Source of the DNA: Lineus longissimus
Lineage: Eukaryota; Nemertea; Pilidiophora; Heteronemertea; Lineidae
Direction of reading: 5' to 3'
DNA length: 64,000 nucleotides
NCBI RefSeq assembly: GCF_910592395.1
Contig: NC_088309.1
Span: forward strand, 11,904,599 to 11,968,598
Of the stretch, positions 19,057-32,114 are shown one piece after another. A model generated the notes under the pieces. That model had not been told where the DNA came from, ran no database searches, and was given only the letters and a program-made list of their open reading frames with translations. How positions within the stretch are numbered: position 1 is the stretch's first letter; every line of letters starts with the position of its first letter. Made by a program: the position numbers and the translations under genes.

Positions 19057-22000
19057 TATATTGGAGGAAGGCATACATCGGACCAAGGATGGACGTTATG
19101 AAATGCCACTCCCTTTGAAGACACCTGCCCCTGTTTTGCCCAACAACAAATCCCAGGCAGAGAAGCGTCTCAGACAATTGAGAGCCAGGTTGAGCTAGGA
19201 TGAGACATATCGGACCAAATACACAGATTTCATGAATGATATGCTGGATAGCGGACATGCTTCAAAAGTTCCTCAGGATGAAGTAGACTCAGATAATCCA
19301 ACGTGGTATATCCCGCATTTTGGAGTTGTCAACCCTGAAAAGAATGACAAAGTGCGCATCGTCTTCGATTGTAGTGCACGGTACAAAGACACATCACTGA
19401 ATGATAATCTGCTCCAAGGACCAGATCTTACAAACAGCCTCCTAGGAGGACTTATGCGGTTCCGGCAGGAGCCAGTGGCACTTCAGTGTGACATCAAGAA
19501 GATGTTTCTGAATTTTAGAGCGAACCCTGAACACAGAGATATGTTGAGATTCCTGTGGTGGCCAGACGGATACTTGGAAAAGGAACCCACCATCTACCGT
19601 ATGAATGTACACCTATTTGGAGCGACTTCGTCCCCAGGATGTGCCAATTTTGCCCTGAGACGTATGGCAGAAGACTACGAAGATGAGTTTGGCTCCGTCA
19701 TTTCAGATTTTGTGAAAAGGAACTATTATATGGATGATGGAATAGGTTCGACCAAAACCGATGAGGAGGCAATAGGATTGTTCACTAAGAATAAAGCCAT
19801 GTGTGGAAAAATAGGCCTGGAACTCCACAAAGTATTGTCTAATTCACCAGGAGTGATGCAGAGCATCGCAAAGGAAGATTTGGCACAGGGAGTAAAGGAT
19901 CTGGATCTGTCAGTGGATACCCTACCTATAGAAAGGACACTAGGAGTATTTTGGTGCATTGAAAAGGACATCTTTCAATTTCGGATCACTTTAAAAGACA
20001 GGCCCTTTACTAGGAGAGGAGTATTGGCGACCATTGGATCAGTCTATGACCCTCTAGGGATGGCAGCGCCTGTTGTTCTTGTGGGAAAGAGGATCTTACA
20101 GGAGCTGTGTGCGGATGGGGCTGATTGGGACGACCCTCTCCCAGAGAATTTGCGAGCAAAATGGGGAACCTGGAGGTCTGACCTATTGGATTTGGAACAT
20201 GTGAGCATGCCCAGATGTTACAAGCCTCAGGATTTTGGAGAGCCGAATCTAATTCAACTGCATCACTTCTCAGATGCAAGCCAGCAAGGGCTAGGACAGT
20301 GTTCTTTCCTTAGGATGGTAAACCCTCAAGGCCAGGTGCACTGCAGCTACGTGGTGGGAAAAGCCAGGGTGACACCTATCAAGACAGTGACCATGCCCCG
20401 TCTGGAGTTAACAGCAGCGGTGATGTCAGCCAAGGCATCAGTCACACTTGGCAAAGAACTGGACTATAAAGTAGCAGATGAACTTTTCTGGACGGATAGT
20501 CAAATCGTGTTAGGATATATCGCCAATGAGGCTAGGAGATTTGGTGTGTTTGTAGCAAACCGAGTTCAGCAAATAAAGGATCGGACAGAAACTGAGCAGT
20601 GGAAACATGTGAGAGGAGAGGAGAATCCTGCTGACGAAGGGTCGAGAGGTCTAACAGTGGAGGAAATGAAGGAATCCAAATGGCTAAAGGGACCCGGATT
20701 TCTCTGGGAGCAGGAGCTCCCCAAAAACACCATGACAGGAGATGTCACGCTCAGTCCTGACGACCCAGAAGTTAGGAAAGCCTGTGTTCATGCTGTGAGT
20801 GCAGAGGAGACAGGACCCAGCCCCCTAGATGACAAATGGCTCAGGAGATTTTCAAGTTTAGGAAAGGCCAAGAGGATTCTAGCACTGTGCTTGAGTTTCA
20901 TTCAAAGATGCCGAAATAAAGCCAAGGGGACAGATGGACCGGTAGTAAATGTAGCAGCCTTGGAGGAGAGCGAGAGAGTTCTTGTCAGGATTGTGCAAAA
21001 CGGAGCGTTTGAAGAAGAAATACAAGCTCTCAAGAAGGATGAGCCCAATGGAATCAGAAGGACCTCTCCCCTCTATCATTTGGATCCATACTTGGACAAA
21101 GAGGGAATTGTCAGGCTGGGTGGCAGATTGAGGAGAGCAAAAATCAGCCACAAGCACCCCATCATACTACCCAAGAAAAGTCAGTTGGGAAAACTGGTTG
21201 CATATCATCGCCATGAAAAATGCGCTCACGGTGGCCGTGGGATGACCATAAATGAGATCCGGGCAAATGGTTACTGGATCCTAGGCATCAGAACTGCAGT
21301 GTCTCCATTAATCCATAGATGTGTAAGATGTAGGAAGGCAAGACGCAATGTTGAAACTCCCAAGATGGCTGACCTACCCGTGGATAGGATAGAGGCAGGG
21401 GAAGGACCTTTTGAGTGTTGTGCCCTTGATATTTTCGGACCATGGACTATCTGGGAAAAGAGGAGTGATCTGAAAAGATATGGTATGATGATAACTTGTT
21501 TGGCTGTCAGGGCAGTACACATAGAAACATTGAACTCCATGACAACGGATAGTTTTATCAATGCCTTGAGACGATTCTGTGCTATCAGGGGTCCGTGCCG
21601 TCTGATTCGGTCAGATCGGGGCAGCAACATAGCAGGGGCAGATATGGAGTTGAGAAAAGCTTGGGAGGGTATGGACCACGAGAAAATACGGGACCATCTA
21701 CTTACAGAAGGGGTTGATTATCATTATATGATGCCTAAGTTTGAGATGAGCTTCCCTAAGTCCAGTCATATGAATGGCGCTGTCGAGAGACAAATCCGAA
21801 CAGTACGAGCAATCCTGAACCAGCTGTTGCAAAATAGAGCCCAACAACTGGATGATGAGGCGATCAGGACCCTCATGGCTGAGGCAATGGCAATCGTCAA
21901 TTGCAGGCCATAGACAGTGGAAAATTTGGAGGATCCGGGATCATTGCGCCCATTGACCCCAAATCACATACTTACGATGAAGTCAAGACCAGTACTCCCC

Positions 22001-22375
22001 CCACCTGGTAACTTTGAGAAGGCAGACTTGTACTTGGCGAAGAGATGGAGGCGTGTGCAGGTTCTAGCTGAGGAATTCTGAGACCGATGGAGGAGAGAGT
22101 TCATTTTAAATCTTCAGCAGCGTCGGAAATGGTGTGAATCCCGTGAAAATCTTCGAAAGGGAGATATTGTAATCGAGAAGGACGAAGATGTACCTAAAAA
22201 CTGCTGGAAATTGGCGCGAATTACAGAGACCCACCCCAGTGAAGACGGCATAGTGCGCAAAGTTACGATTGTCACCGGAGACCGGAATCTGGCCCATGAT
22301 GGGAGACGAGTCAAACCATTGGTAAGTTATGACAGGCCAGTGACCAAGCTGGTCCTTCTGTTGTCGGAAGAGTAA
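19045..22375 (+). pseudogene. BEL-1 reverse transcriptase, RNase H, integrase and C-terminal domain
   Basis: The main open frame is 19232-21913 (893 codons); homology extends upstream to about 19045 across TAG 19196-19198. Counting from 19232: RT with YMDDG at residue 166; RNase H with HHFSDASQ near 345 and WTDSQ near 423; an integrase zinc region (HRHEKCAHGG, CVRCRK); and an integrase core with DIFGPW near 731, SDRGSN near 793 and NGAVERQ near 847. Two in-frame stops follow, TAG 21911-21913 and TGA 22079-22081. The remaining C-terminal domain (RRKWCE, RRVKPL, DRPVTKLVLL) then ends at TAA 22373-22375. Catalytic residues are visible, so the lesions look late. Confidence 0.92.
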
Positions 22376-23048
22376 GTAGGTCCAATGCTTGCCTAATCAT
22401 GGCTCCTGTGAGCGATTCATTGCTTGGCTGTCTGATAGGGTTAGCACTTTGGTAGTTGCATGTAGGTCAGTCTTCCTAGCTGCTTTCTTTGGGGTAGTAA
22501 TAAGTGAGTTGCTAGTAAGAGAGGACATGAATTATGTCATTGTTTAGTTACCCTGAGTCTAGAGTGAAATTTGAGTTGCAGGATGAGCTCCTGTAATCCG
22601 TCACCTCTGCCAGGTCCGTCAGGAAGGGGTGAGTATCTTTTTCTGGTTAGTCATTTATGATGTATAGCATGAATCACTTTCGGGAGCGGAGTTCTCCTTT
22701 TCAACAGTGTTTAGGTTGCTGAACTGGTAGTGATTTTGCTGTAAAGATCACCTCCAGGTCACAGCCTGCCAAAGTTGGCATCACTTGTTGTCTTGTGATA
22801 GATATCAAACTTGCAGCATAGTTGTGATGTTAAGAAACTGTCATAGCGATTGCAATTTGCCAAAGATAATCAGATTTTAGGTTCAGTACAACTTAAAGCT
22901 GAACCGGGTTTTGTTTTTCTAGTCTTTCTATTTTGTTCAGCGAAAGTTTAAAGCTGAACTGGTTGTAAATATGTTTTGGTCTAAGGTTACAATACTTTTG
23001 TTACCCTTTCTGTGGATTAAAAAAATCATAGATGATTTTGGAGGGGTG
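22376..23048 (+). other. BEL-1 3' untranslated part and polypurine tract
   Basis: No gene. A short AAAGCTGAACYGG motif is repeated near 22890 and 22950. GGAGGGGTG directly before the 3' LTR is the probable polypurine tract. Confidence 0.65.
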
Positions 23049-23909
23049 TGTAGTTGCGCTTCAATAATTTGAAAGTGCGCCCTGGTGCGAAAACTTCCGG
23101 ATACGGAACCTAGGTGATTGCGCGCATGCGCTCTCGGCATTAGCCATTGTTTGCCTTTTTTTGTCCCAGCGTCCCAGCGGGACTCCTTTTAAATACACGA
23201 ATTTGAGACAAACCAAGAGGTATGTTGGCATTGTGCTAGGCCTACGTGAAAGATTAATATGTACAGATCTACCGTATCTTGTTCCCAGAATATGACTTTT
23301 GGTGCAGCTCGAGTATTTGAGAACTTTGTGAAGCGAACCTGTCTTCGACAGGCCCACATTTTTCCCGCCACTGACGCGTGAGAGTTTTCAGTAAAACCCC
23401 TGGTTTATCGCCCTTTTGAGGCGGTTTCATGTATTTTGTCACGGTCTATGCATGCCTGACGTTGCTTACTGAGAACCCCAGTATGTTTTTAGTGCCTGTT
23501 TTTGTCAGAAACGAGTATTTAGCCGAAGCCATGCTCTATTTCTTGAGGTCACGTGACCGCGCACTTCTGGCCATGTGCTTTGGATAGTTCGCCACTAGGG
23601 TTGTAGATGGCACCACTGAGCCTTAGAGAATTTCTAAGAGAAACTTTGGTTTTTCTTGCTAACCTTGCTGTAGTTTGGAGACTACCCTCTCATAGAAAAT
23701 CTTGTAGCCTTTGATGAACCTTTTGCCTTATTGTATTGTATTTGTTTGGTTACAGATTTCACGACTCCTTTTGTACCGACTCTTTGGAGCGGATTGATGT
23801 GAACTCATGATATCAGCATTTGAGCAAATAAAGACCAGTCTTTATAGTAACCATACGAGTCCATCGAGTCCTTGGAACCAGATAGTCCCTGCTGGGTGCT
23901 GCGGCCACA
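23049..23909 (+). repeat. BEL-1 3' LTR
   Basis: This is 861 bp with the same TGTAGTTG/GGCCACA ends as the 5' LTR. It is followed at once by CTCCC. Confidence 0.93.
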
Positions 23910-23914
23910 CTCCC
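23910..23914. repeat. Target-site duplication CTCCC, right
   Basis: It matches 15052-15056. Confidence 0.9.
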
Positions 23915-24295
23915 TACCTGACAAAATTGAAACTGGTGGACGCTAAACAAGTCATTTTTTTATATGGCCTTTACATGTATATTAGTTTTGCAAGAAGTGC
24001 AACTACGTTACATTCAGAGATGTTATTATGGCTTTATTCAGCAATAGCAGGCAATCACCCTAATGTTTATGTATGTTTCATACTATTCTTGGTTAGAAGA
24101 CATAAATAATTGATTTATTAATTTAATTGTGACACTCTGTAGTTTGTGTGATTTGCAGATTGATTTTTTGAAAGTTTACAAAAATAAAGTTGGTTTTCTT
24201 AGCAGATATAATTTCACTTCGTTCCTTCATTGGTTATACTATTGAACAAGCTGTATTTCTTTAAAATTACAGAAATGAGCTGTAATTCTTTAAAA

Positions 24296-24460
24296 TTACA
24301 GAAATTACTGGCAGCAGCAGTTGCCAGTAGTTGCAGTAAATCTACAGAACATTTGGTCACTGTACAGTTTTGTATTATTACAGTTCGCTGTAATAATATT
24401 GTACTGCGGTGTATATTTATTGCAACTACTGGCAACTGCTGCTGCCAGTAATTTCTGTAA
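24296..24460. mobile_element. Hairpin MITE with 44-bp terminal inverted repeats
   Basis: Arms 24296-24340 and 24417-24460 (core ACTGGCAGCAGCAGTTGCCA) are almost perfect reverse complements. The centre also pairs (GTATTATTACAG / CTGTAATAATA), so the whole 165 bp can fold. A 17-bp sequence CTTTAAAATTACAGAAA is duplicated at the left edge. Confidence 0.75.
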
Positions 24461-24469
24461 AAAAATGCT

Positions 24470-25138
24470 GAAATTTTTAACAGTGTATCCAAACAGGACC
24501 CAAGTGATCCGAGAAGAAGATCTTGTTCGAAAATTTTTCGATGGTCTGCACGACCAAGATACAAAGATTCAGATCGAATTCTTTAAATCCCCCGATACAG
24601 TTGACGTGGCACTTAACCATGATAGTTAACTACAATGAGACGCGCCAGCGGTTTTCGGCTAGTGGTGCTATTAGTATTACATGTAGTTCAAAACAACACC
24701 CCCGAGTTGACGGTAATGTTGTTGTTACATCTGACTCTGATGACGGTGACAGTACCCCTGATGCAGATGCAGCAAGGATCACCAGGGCGAGCTCACAAAA
24801 TCAGAATAAGTCAGATTCCGCAAAGCAAGTGAAACCTGCCAATATCAGTAGCTGATGCTGATGCTGATGGAAAGTCAGGCCTTACCTCAGCACTAACGGA
24901 GCTAGTCAAGCAAACCATTGGACTTGAATTTGAGAGATACTCAAAAAGCCTAGATATTGACCATGGTCAAACACGTAATAGAATCAGGCGGATCAGCGAA
25001 CCTGATATGAGAACATGTTACAAATGTGGCCTTGTAGATCACATAGCAACTTTTTGTGAATACTTTACACCTAATCAGGGAAACAGCTGGTCTCATCAAC
25101 CGCAAACTTGGCAACCTCAAAACCAACAAAGAAGTTGA
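24470..25138 (+). pseudogene. LTR-retrotransposon gag remnant with CCHC knuckle
   Basis: LVRKFFDGLHDQDTKIQIEF (about 24520-24580) resembles the end of a Ty3/gypsy capsid. Two frame changes later, CYKCGLVDHIATFC (about 25018-25059) is a perfect CX2CX4HX4C zinc knuckle, followed by a Gln-rich tail to TGA at 25136-25138. No pol or LTR was found beside it, so it is an isolated fragment. Confidence 0.65.
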
Positions 25139-25763
25139 AGAGAACTTGGTGAGAACGAGTTACACCCGTTGTGTAAATTATTAAAGAAAGAATCAGTAAG
25201 CTGTTATTTAAGACCGAGCTGTGTTTAGTGCCTACCCAAGCTAGCCGGGGAATAACTCCGGTCTTACATAGGCATGCCCCCATCAGAATAGGCCCAAGTG
25301 CCCCAAGGCTGATGCATGATGATAGCGACAGCCAGCTGGTTCATGATCACCCTAGCTCCCCCCCCCCCCCAAGGTGTCACTCACATTTTGGTAATTGGTG
25401 CCTGCTGGGACCTGGGGTAAATTCAACCCTATTCTTCTGATTCTACCGCCACTCCTCGCGCACTCACTCACCATCAGCGTCCGCCTTGGAGGTTTTGCTG
25501 ATTAGTAATCAAGATCAAGATCAAGTTGAGCTGATCGAGTCAGTGGCATTTGATACTAATGAAATCGATTTTTCTTCGTTCATGTTCACGGTCATGAAAC
25601 GTTCACGTCGTGCTATCCGTGCGCCTGCGAAACCACCCTATTGTCGTTTAGTGTAGTGTTGTGTGTTCATAAAGAAGTAAGAAAAAATGTTTTGATGTGA
25701 AAAATGTCAACTTTATTAACATTCCAAAAACAGCTTCCCATAGGAGACCAACAGCTGCTGCAA
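25139..25763. other. Non-coding stretch, no gene seen
   Basis: It includes a C-tract near 25360 and no convincing reading frame. Its left part may still belong to the gag-bearing retroelement remnant. Confidence 0.4.
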
Positions 25764-26801
25764 ATGAAATGGCCAGGGCCATTGTGCTCACCTCATGTGG
25801 AGGAAAGATGGATAAAGAGCATGGTGTTGTGTCATGTAGTGTTAGGTTTGATGTAGGTCCAAGCAATTACAATTTCCCCAAAATGGCCAATTTACAGTAC
25901 ATTCGACCTCTGTGACCTTGAAAAGTAGGTCAAATCAAAGAAGACCCGGGTGACACATTGAATGGTTGTTAGAATTAGATGTACCTATGATATAAAATTG
26001 GTGCCAATCGGGCAAGTAATACTAGGAATAATGGCATTTTGAAGAATTTAGGATTTGGCCCCCTCCCTGGAGGCCAAACGGCAAATCAGATTGCACCAAA
26101 CTTCGGTACCTGAGATCACCTGACCAAGGGGTACATGTGTACTTAATTTGTGATCAATAGTCATTGCAGTTAAGAAACGTGCCATAGTTACGGCCTGACG
26201 GCCAATTTACGCCATTTGACCTCTGTGACCTTGACAAGAAGGTCAAATTAAAAACCTGTGTGACATATACTGTATGGTGGTTAGATGTACCCATGATATC
26301 AAATTGGTGGCAATCGGGCAAGAAGTTAAGGAATAATCACATTTTTAAGGTTTTTGGATTTTGCCCCCTGGTGGTCAAGTGGTGAATCATATTGGACCAA
26401 ACTTCGGTCCCTGAGATTACCTGACTAAGGGGTAAATGTGCACCAAATTTGGGATCAATAGTCATTGCAGTTTAGAAACGTGCCATCGTTACATCCTAAC
26501 GGCCAATTTACACTATTTGACCTCTGTGACCTTGAAAAGGAGGGCAAATCAAAAACCCGGAGGATATATGATGCACCTTTGCTAGAAGTAACTACCATAT
26601 TTTTTTCAAAATTTCCCGACTACTATTAGGGGAGATATTGCATATTTTCACTTTTAACGTTTGGCCCCCTGGTGGCCAAACCATGAAACGAATCGGACCG
26701 AAACTTGGTCTCCAAGGTGTCATTACATAAGGGTACATGTGTACCAAGTTTCAACTCAATAGCTCTAACAGTTACGAAACGTGCCCTGCTAACGGACGAC
26801 G

Positions 26802-26851
<50 letters not shown>

Positions 26852-26907
26852 ACGACGGACGCCACGGTATGGGATAAGCTCACCTCTGCTAAGAGGTGAG
26901 CTAAAAA
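25764..26907 (+). mobile_element. Non-autonomous subunit element, copy 2
   Basis: It has the same ends, length (1144 bp), three blocks, (GAC)n tract and terminal hairpin as 11049-12192, and differs by only scattered substitutions. Flanks differ from those of the other copies (GCTGCTGCAA / GGAGTGG), confirming the boundaries. Confidence 0.85.
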
Positions 26908-27750
26908 GGAGTGGGCCGATGTTTATAACCCTGTTGTCCCTACAATAATTGTCCCTACAATAATTGTCCCTACCGAGACTGGAACTTCAAGAAACTGTCC
27001 TTGGAATGCAGATGTCAGGAACACTGGAAAAAGGGCTATACCCTATATAACACATGCAACAAATCCGATGGACTGATAGGACAAAAGCTCTTGCTTACAT
27101 AAAGAAGGAAACAAAGAGACTTAAACTATTTGTAGGCAATAGGGTAGTTGAGATTCGGAACTCCTTCGCAGAGCTCATTCCTGCTGATTATTGCTCTCAA
27201 TGATCAAAAACAGAGAACATGAAATCAGACCAGGTGTGGTCAACGGGACCAGAATACTTCCTACTTGGTGCCCAACATTGGCCTGAAAAGGATTTTGTGA
27301 ACAATAACACAGTCAAGGTTGAGGGCATGCAAAGACACAGCTGTATCACTGTTAGTCACCACAAGAGGTCAAGGTCAAGGAGAAAGCATCATCAACAACT
27401 TTCTTCAACAAAGCTCCGTAAGCTAGAAAACTAGATACAATTAGGAGAGACAAAACTGAAACCCAAGTCAGCAGGAGATGGCATGTCACAAGCCACAATG
27501 GTTTAAAGTTCTAAATGCAAAAGGCTCAAATGGCTAGTGCTCAGATGAAATCATCAAAAACAACAGGCGAGGGTTCATCAATGATAAATGCAACTTAACA
27601 ATATTTTATAGAGATTCCGATTGGAATATGAATAGAATAGAAGGTGATGATGATGTATGGATTTGGTTGGCTGCAAGAAGAGGTATCCACTCCAACCTGT
27701 AGTCAGTGAGGGAATGATAACCTCTTGAAACATCTGTGCCTATTTATTAA
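26908..27750. other. Non-coding stretch, no gene seen
   Basis: A 15-bp unit (TGTCCCTACAATAAT) is repeated near 26935-26975. The 27219-27434 frame has no motif and is basic by chance composition. Confidence 0.45.
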
Positions 27751-27796
27751 ATGAAATGGCCAAGGGCCATTGTGCTCATCGTATAGATATTTGGTG
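27751..27796 (+). repeat. 5'-end fragment of the subunit element
   Basis: ATGAAATGGC-CAAGGGCCATTGTGCTCATC matches the first about 40 bases of the full copies and then diverges. This supports the assigned 5' boundary. Confidence 0.65.
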
Positions 27797-29267
27797 GTTA
27801 GGAATTCATCCTGGTTAAGAAACATGCTACATGTACAGTATATAGGTCAAACCAAAGTCGGTAGGACATGCAGGCATGTTGGCCACCTCTGGGCCATAGT
27901 AGGATAAAAAGTAGGAATTTCATTTTTCAAAAATAGGATTTTATTAGGAATTTAAGCTTCAAAATAAGGAGAAAAGCAGGAACTTTTATAAAAGTGGTTG
28001 TATTTTAGATAACGTCCTAGCAATGGAATTTAGGAGTTTTCTTACCTTTTTATTTTTAACAAACATTTTACTTACTCAACTTAACTCAGGTCAGATCAAA
28101 AGCTGATGACATGGCGGGTGAAGGGTGTCAAACTTGAACTTGACATGGACTGAGCATAACCTGATTTAGTGAGCAAAGAGCGAGGTGCGCAGGCACCCAC
28201 CATCTTAATGTAGATTTCTGAAACTTTAGGAGACTACACTTTGATGGACTTCATGTTTATGCCAGCGAGTCTATGCAACAGAGGTGATCTAGCAGCAGAA
28301 TCCATATCAAGTGCTTCATCGAAGACACCATTGCCCGCGCAGTTCATAGGATATACAAGACAGGGGTCGACAAATCCGCTCGCCAATTCGCCAAAGGCAA
28401 GTAGAAATACCGCACTGGCGCTTAGAATGAAAAAAGTACGCGTTTTCTGGCGATATAGATAATTTATGAAAAACCTGTTTACTCGCCACGCCATTTTTTG
28501 TTTTTCCCGCTCGCAAAATTCCCGCTCTTGATTGCACTGACACCAAGCGGCAAGCATGATAACCAATGCATCGATATGATATACAACGGACACGGTGATT
28601 GGTCGGCTGGCTTACAGACCGTGGCTCTCGTCCAATGAGAAGCATGCATACAGAAAGAATCGACTTTAATTGTCATTTTAATGAATGGCGCAGTGCATGA
28701 GTGTGTTGACAGATCAAAATCAGAGAATGCAAACAACAATTGCGTCGTGTTACAGGTTAGTATTTTCGCTTATTTGAATATGAATGACACCCTTATGATT
28801 CGAAGAATACAAAGTGAGTTTGCATGGCCGTAATGATCAATATCTTGACACCTTAGGGCTCTCACTGAAAGACTAAAAAAGAGGCATGCTCTTGACGCAT
28901 GTGCAAACTTTAGCAGACGATGCCGGATCATTATTTTCATAGCAAAAGAGCTGATTATTTGCCTAGTCGTCGTATCGCAGGGTCTGGTCTGGCGGGCGTG
29001 GGTCACTACCACATTTGCATTGTTAAGCCTCATTTCAGAAGGCCTAGGCCTATAGACTGCACTGAGCCAGATTAAGGTAGAGGTGGTTGCTGCCGCTTAT
29101 GTTTTTTATCTCTTTTTAACAACAGGCGCAGGCAACGGATGCCAGAACGAGCTACTAATATTTCTGAGCCAATCGAGTACAGCAGCTCCTCCTCCAGTCT
29201 GAATGATTTACCAGATGATGATGTTGTGGTACAAGATCCACCAAGCCAATCTCAAGCTGTAGCACAG

Positions 29268-29394
29268 GTTAGTCTAATCTGTCTGATCATATAATTATTT
29301 CATTAGTTTCATGACACGTGTTTTGTCAAATAAATAGAATTATTTCATTAGTTTCATGACACGTGTTTTGTCAAATAAATAGATTTTATTTCAG
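29268..29394 (+). other. hAT transposase intron containing a 45-bp tandem duplication
   Basis: GTTAGT ... TTTATTTCAG. The middle is a perfect double copy of a 45-bp unit (AATTATTTCATTAGTTTCAT ... CAAATAAATAG). It accounts for most of the intron. Confidence 0.75.
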
Positions 29395-31426
29395 GGTGGT
29401 ACTGGGCCGCCTCGTGCCGTCTCTGATGAGTGGCTGCAGAAGCAGTTGAAGCAGAGGTCATGGATAATGTATGATGGTGTAAATGATGTCATCAAATGCA
29501 GACTGTGTCTGGAAGACCCTAAGAGACTGAAGACTAGTTCATATGTAGTGGGACTGGGTCGAAATAACTGGAAGGAAGATGGCTGCAAGAAGCATGAACA
29601 CTCAACCAGGCACAGAAATATTGTGAGGGCAAAGTGGTGCAAACAAAACCCCAGTGCGACACCGCTAGCTCGAGCAGCGAAACATATGGATCAAGCTAGG
29701 CTTGCAAATATTCTTTTCAACACGGCTGCTTTTGTGGCTAAAACTGAAAAACCGTTCACTAATTTTCCTGAACTGTTAAAGCTACAGCGAAAGAATGTGT
29801 TAAGTTTGGGGAGGAATACTCTAATGACAAACAATGTCAACAATTTATCCATGTTATTGCCAAAGAACTGCAGGGGGAGCTTGACAAGTCTGTCAAGAAC
29901 TCGCCATTCTTGGCCGTGCTCTTGGACAGTAGTGCGGACATATCACAGAGAGAGAACTGTAATCTTTATTGTCGTTTCATAGATGGTGGTGTGGCAAAGG
30001 CAGAATTTTTTGCTGTAGTGCATATGCCAGCTGGCGATGCAGCTACATACTATAACAAAGTCAAAGAAGTGTTAGGTGCCCGTTGTACTGACTGGCAACA
30101 AAAAACTGTGGGCATTGGTACTGACGGAGCTTCTGTAATGCGAGGGCGTAAAACAGGGCTGGTAACCAGATTGCAAAATGATAACATGCCAACACTTGTG
30201 CCTATCCACTGTATTGCACACAATTTACAATTGGCAATTGCTGATGTTTTTGGAGAATTCCCATACATAAAAGATGTTTTCAACCCAACAGTAAAAAATC
30301 TGTGCAACTTCTACGCAGCCTCTCCTAGGAGAATTGAACAGCTTGCAACTCTTGGAAATGTTTTAGATGAGGCTGTGGTAAGGCTTGGGTCTGTGCATGG
30401 GGTACGATGGGCTGCCAGTGAAGCTTCTAGTTTGATTGCCATAATTAGGGACTATGTGGTCATTGTAACTCACCAAGAGGAGTTGGCCCATAGAAACAGA
30501 AATACCGCAAGTGAAGGTGCCCAGGCTACTGGGTTCCTGAAGGTATTGCGCACCCACAAATTTGTGCAATATCTTCATTTCTTGATTACCTCGAAACACT
30601 TAAGTTCCTGCCTCTTCAATTCCAGAAGAATGATCTGTACATCTGTGACGTTCCTTCACTTGTTGAGAACTGTAAGGCCTAAATGCAGGACCTGCAAAAT
30701 GCTGCTGGCAAGTATTCCAAGAAGTTTGACGATGATTTAGCTACGAACCTCGAATTCAGAGGTGTCAAACTTACTGCGGATACTTCTCGTAGCAGGGGTG
30801 CACCAGCCGAAGAGTCATTTGAGGTTTTTAAAGAAAGTTTGATAGCTAGTACCCTTTCTTACATTGATGATCGGTTTGACAACTTGCTGTCAGAAGATTC
30901 CCTCTTGAATGCTACTTCAGTATTTGACCCACTGTCTTGGCCAAGCAATCCAGAGCAAACCCAATCTTTCCTGAAAACCTTTGGTAACAAACAAGTTAAA
31001 CAACTAGCTGAACATTTCTCTGTAAACATAATCCGGGCACAGCATGGTTCAGGTCATGAGGATGACACTACAGAGGAAGAGATGATTGCAGCCATTTTGG
31101 TTGAATGGATGGTTCTGAAGAGAAAAACTGTTGGTGGTGTTCTAGGAAACTTTATCACACTGGCTAAGAGGGTAATCGCTCAACAAAAGAGGTTTCCTTG
31201 GTTATCTTTATTGATACAAATAATCCTGGTCCTCCCTTCTAACACCGCATGCTGCGAGAGAGGATTCTCTAGTTTGAACAGAATTAAAACTAAGCTGAGG
31301 TCACGAATGTCAGAGTCTAGTCTTGCCGACTCTATGGTGGTCAGTGAGCTGATCATTACCAGCTATTGCGGGCCTAGCCAATTAAGCCAATTAGTGCACC
31401 TGCTTAATTGGTCCTGGCAAGCCTAA

Positions 31427-32114
31427 TGGAAAATGCATAGGAAATATCAATAAAGTTGGCTTTTTGGGCGGGGTGTTAAAATAATCCCAACTCCCGACTT
31501 CTGACACAATTCTATATATGTCTAGGTATTTACTGGCAAAATTTGGAGTGATTTGGATGGAAATTCGATGGGTCCATCTATAGGCTGAAAATTTTGGTAA
31601 ATCTGTAATGCTTCACTCGCAGCCCGTAGTGTAAATTCCTGAGAAATTGGGTTTTGGGTGCTTTTCTAGCTGCGCTAGCTCCGAAACTATACATTTGATA
31701 CAAACTCCCGACTTCAGACGTGATTGGTATAACTCTTAGGATTATATTCCCAAGATTTCAGCTTTATTGGAGAAAAATTCATAGTGTCCATAGGGGGGCT
31801 GAAAATTGGAGGATTTTCAATTTTTTTCCCAACAAATATGCGAAAAATATTACTTTCCACCTAGAATTAATCAAAATTTCGCAAACTATCATAAAGTACT
31901 TCCTTGCGACAATCATTTGTGTAGCTTTCAAAACTTTTGGCTGATTTATTTGCCCCTTAATTAGCAAAAACCAAACATTTTAGTGTTTGCATGCAACAAT
32001 GCACAGGAGGCTAATTGCCAGATTAATTCACACCTGTCCAATCTCAAACAATAGGAATGATGGAGTCTCCCTCTATTCAAAACAGAGTGTGCTAGGCCTG
32101 CCATAGCTGGTAAT
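31427..32114. other. Insert or intron between transposase body and last exon
   Basis: AACTCCCGACTTC-GAC occurs twice (about 31488 and 31703), heading two diverged about 215-bp blocks that share GGGCTGAAAATT. The open frames here carry no motif. It is either an intron or a secondary insertion. Confidence 0.5.

Larger units (their letters stand above)
15057..23909 (+). mobile_element. Full-length BEL/Pao LTR retrotransposon (BEL-1)
   Basis: The element is 8.85 kb: a 5' LTR, a leader, gag, CCHC, protease, RT, RNase H, integrase, the C-terminal domain, a 0.67-kb 3' untranslated part, a purine tract (GGAGGGGTG) and a 3' LTR. The domain order is diagnostic of BEL/Pao. LTRs differ at roughly 15-20 of 860 positions by eye (about 2%), so it is moderately old. 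Two frame breaks and three in-frame stops disable the coding region. Confidence 0.93.
14833..23971. mobile_element. Small inverted-repeat element split by the BEL retrotransposon
   Basis: Ends 14833-14866 and 23938-23971 are imperfect inverted repeats (shared ACTTGTTTAGCGTCC beside an A-tract and GGCC). Removing the BEL element and one CTCCC leaves an element of about 280 bp. The BEL insertion must be the younger event. Confidence 0.7.

Noticed and set aside
31720-31967. Overlapping plus and minus frames of 60-74 codons
   Set aside because: AT-rich and motif-free, inside the diverged 215-bp repeats.
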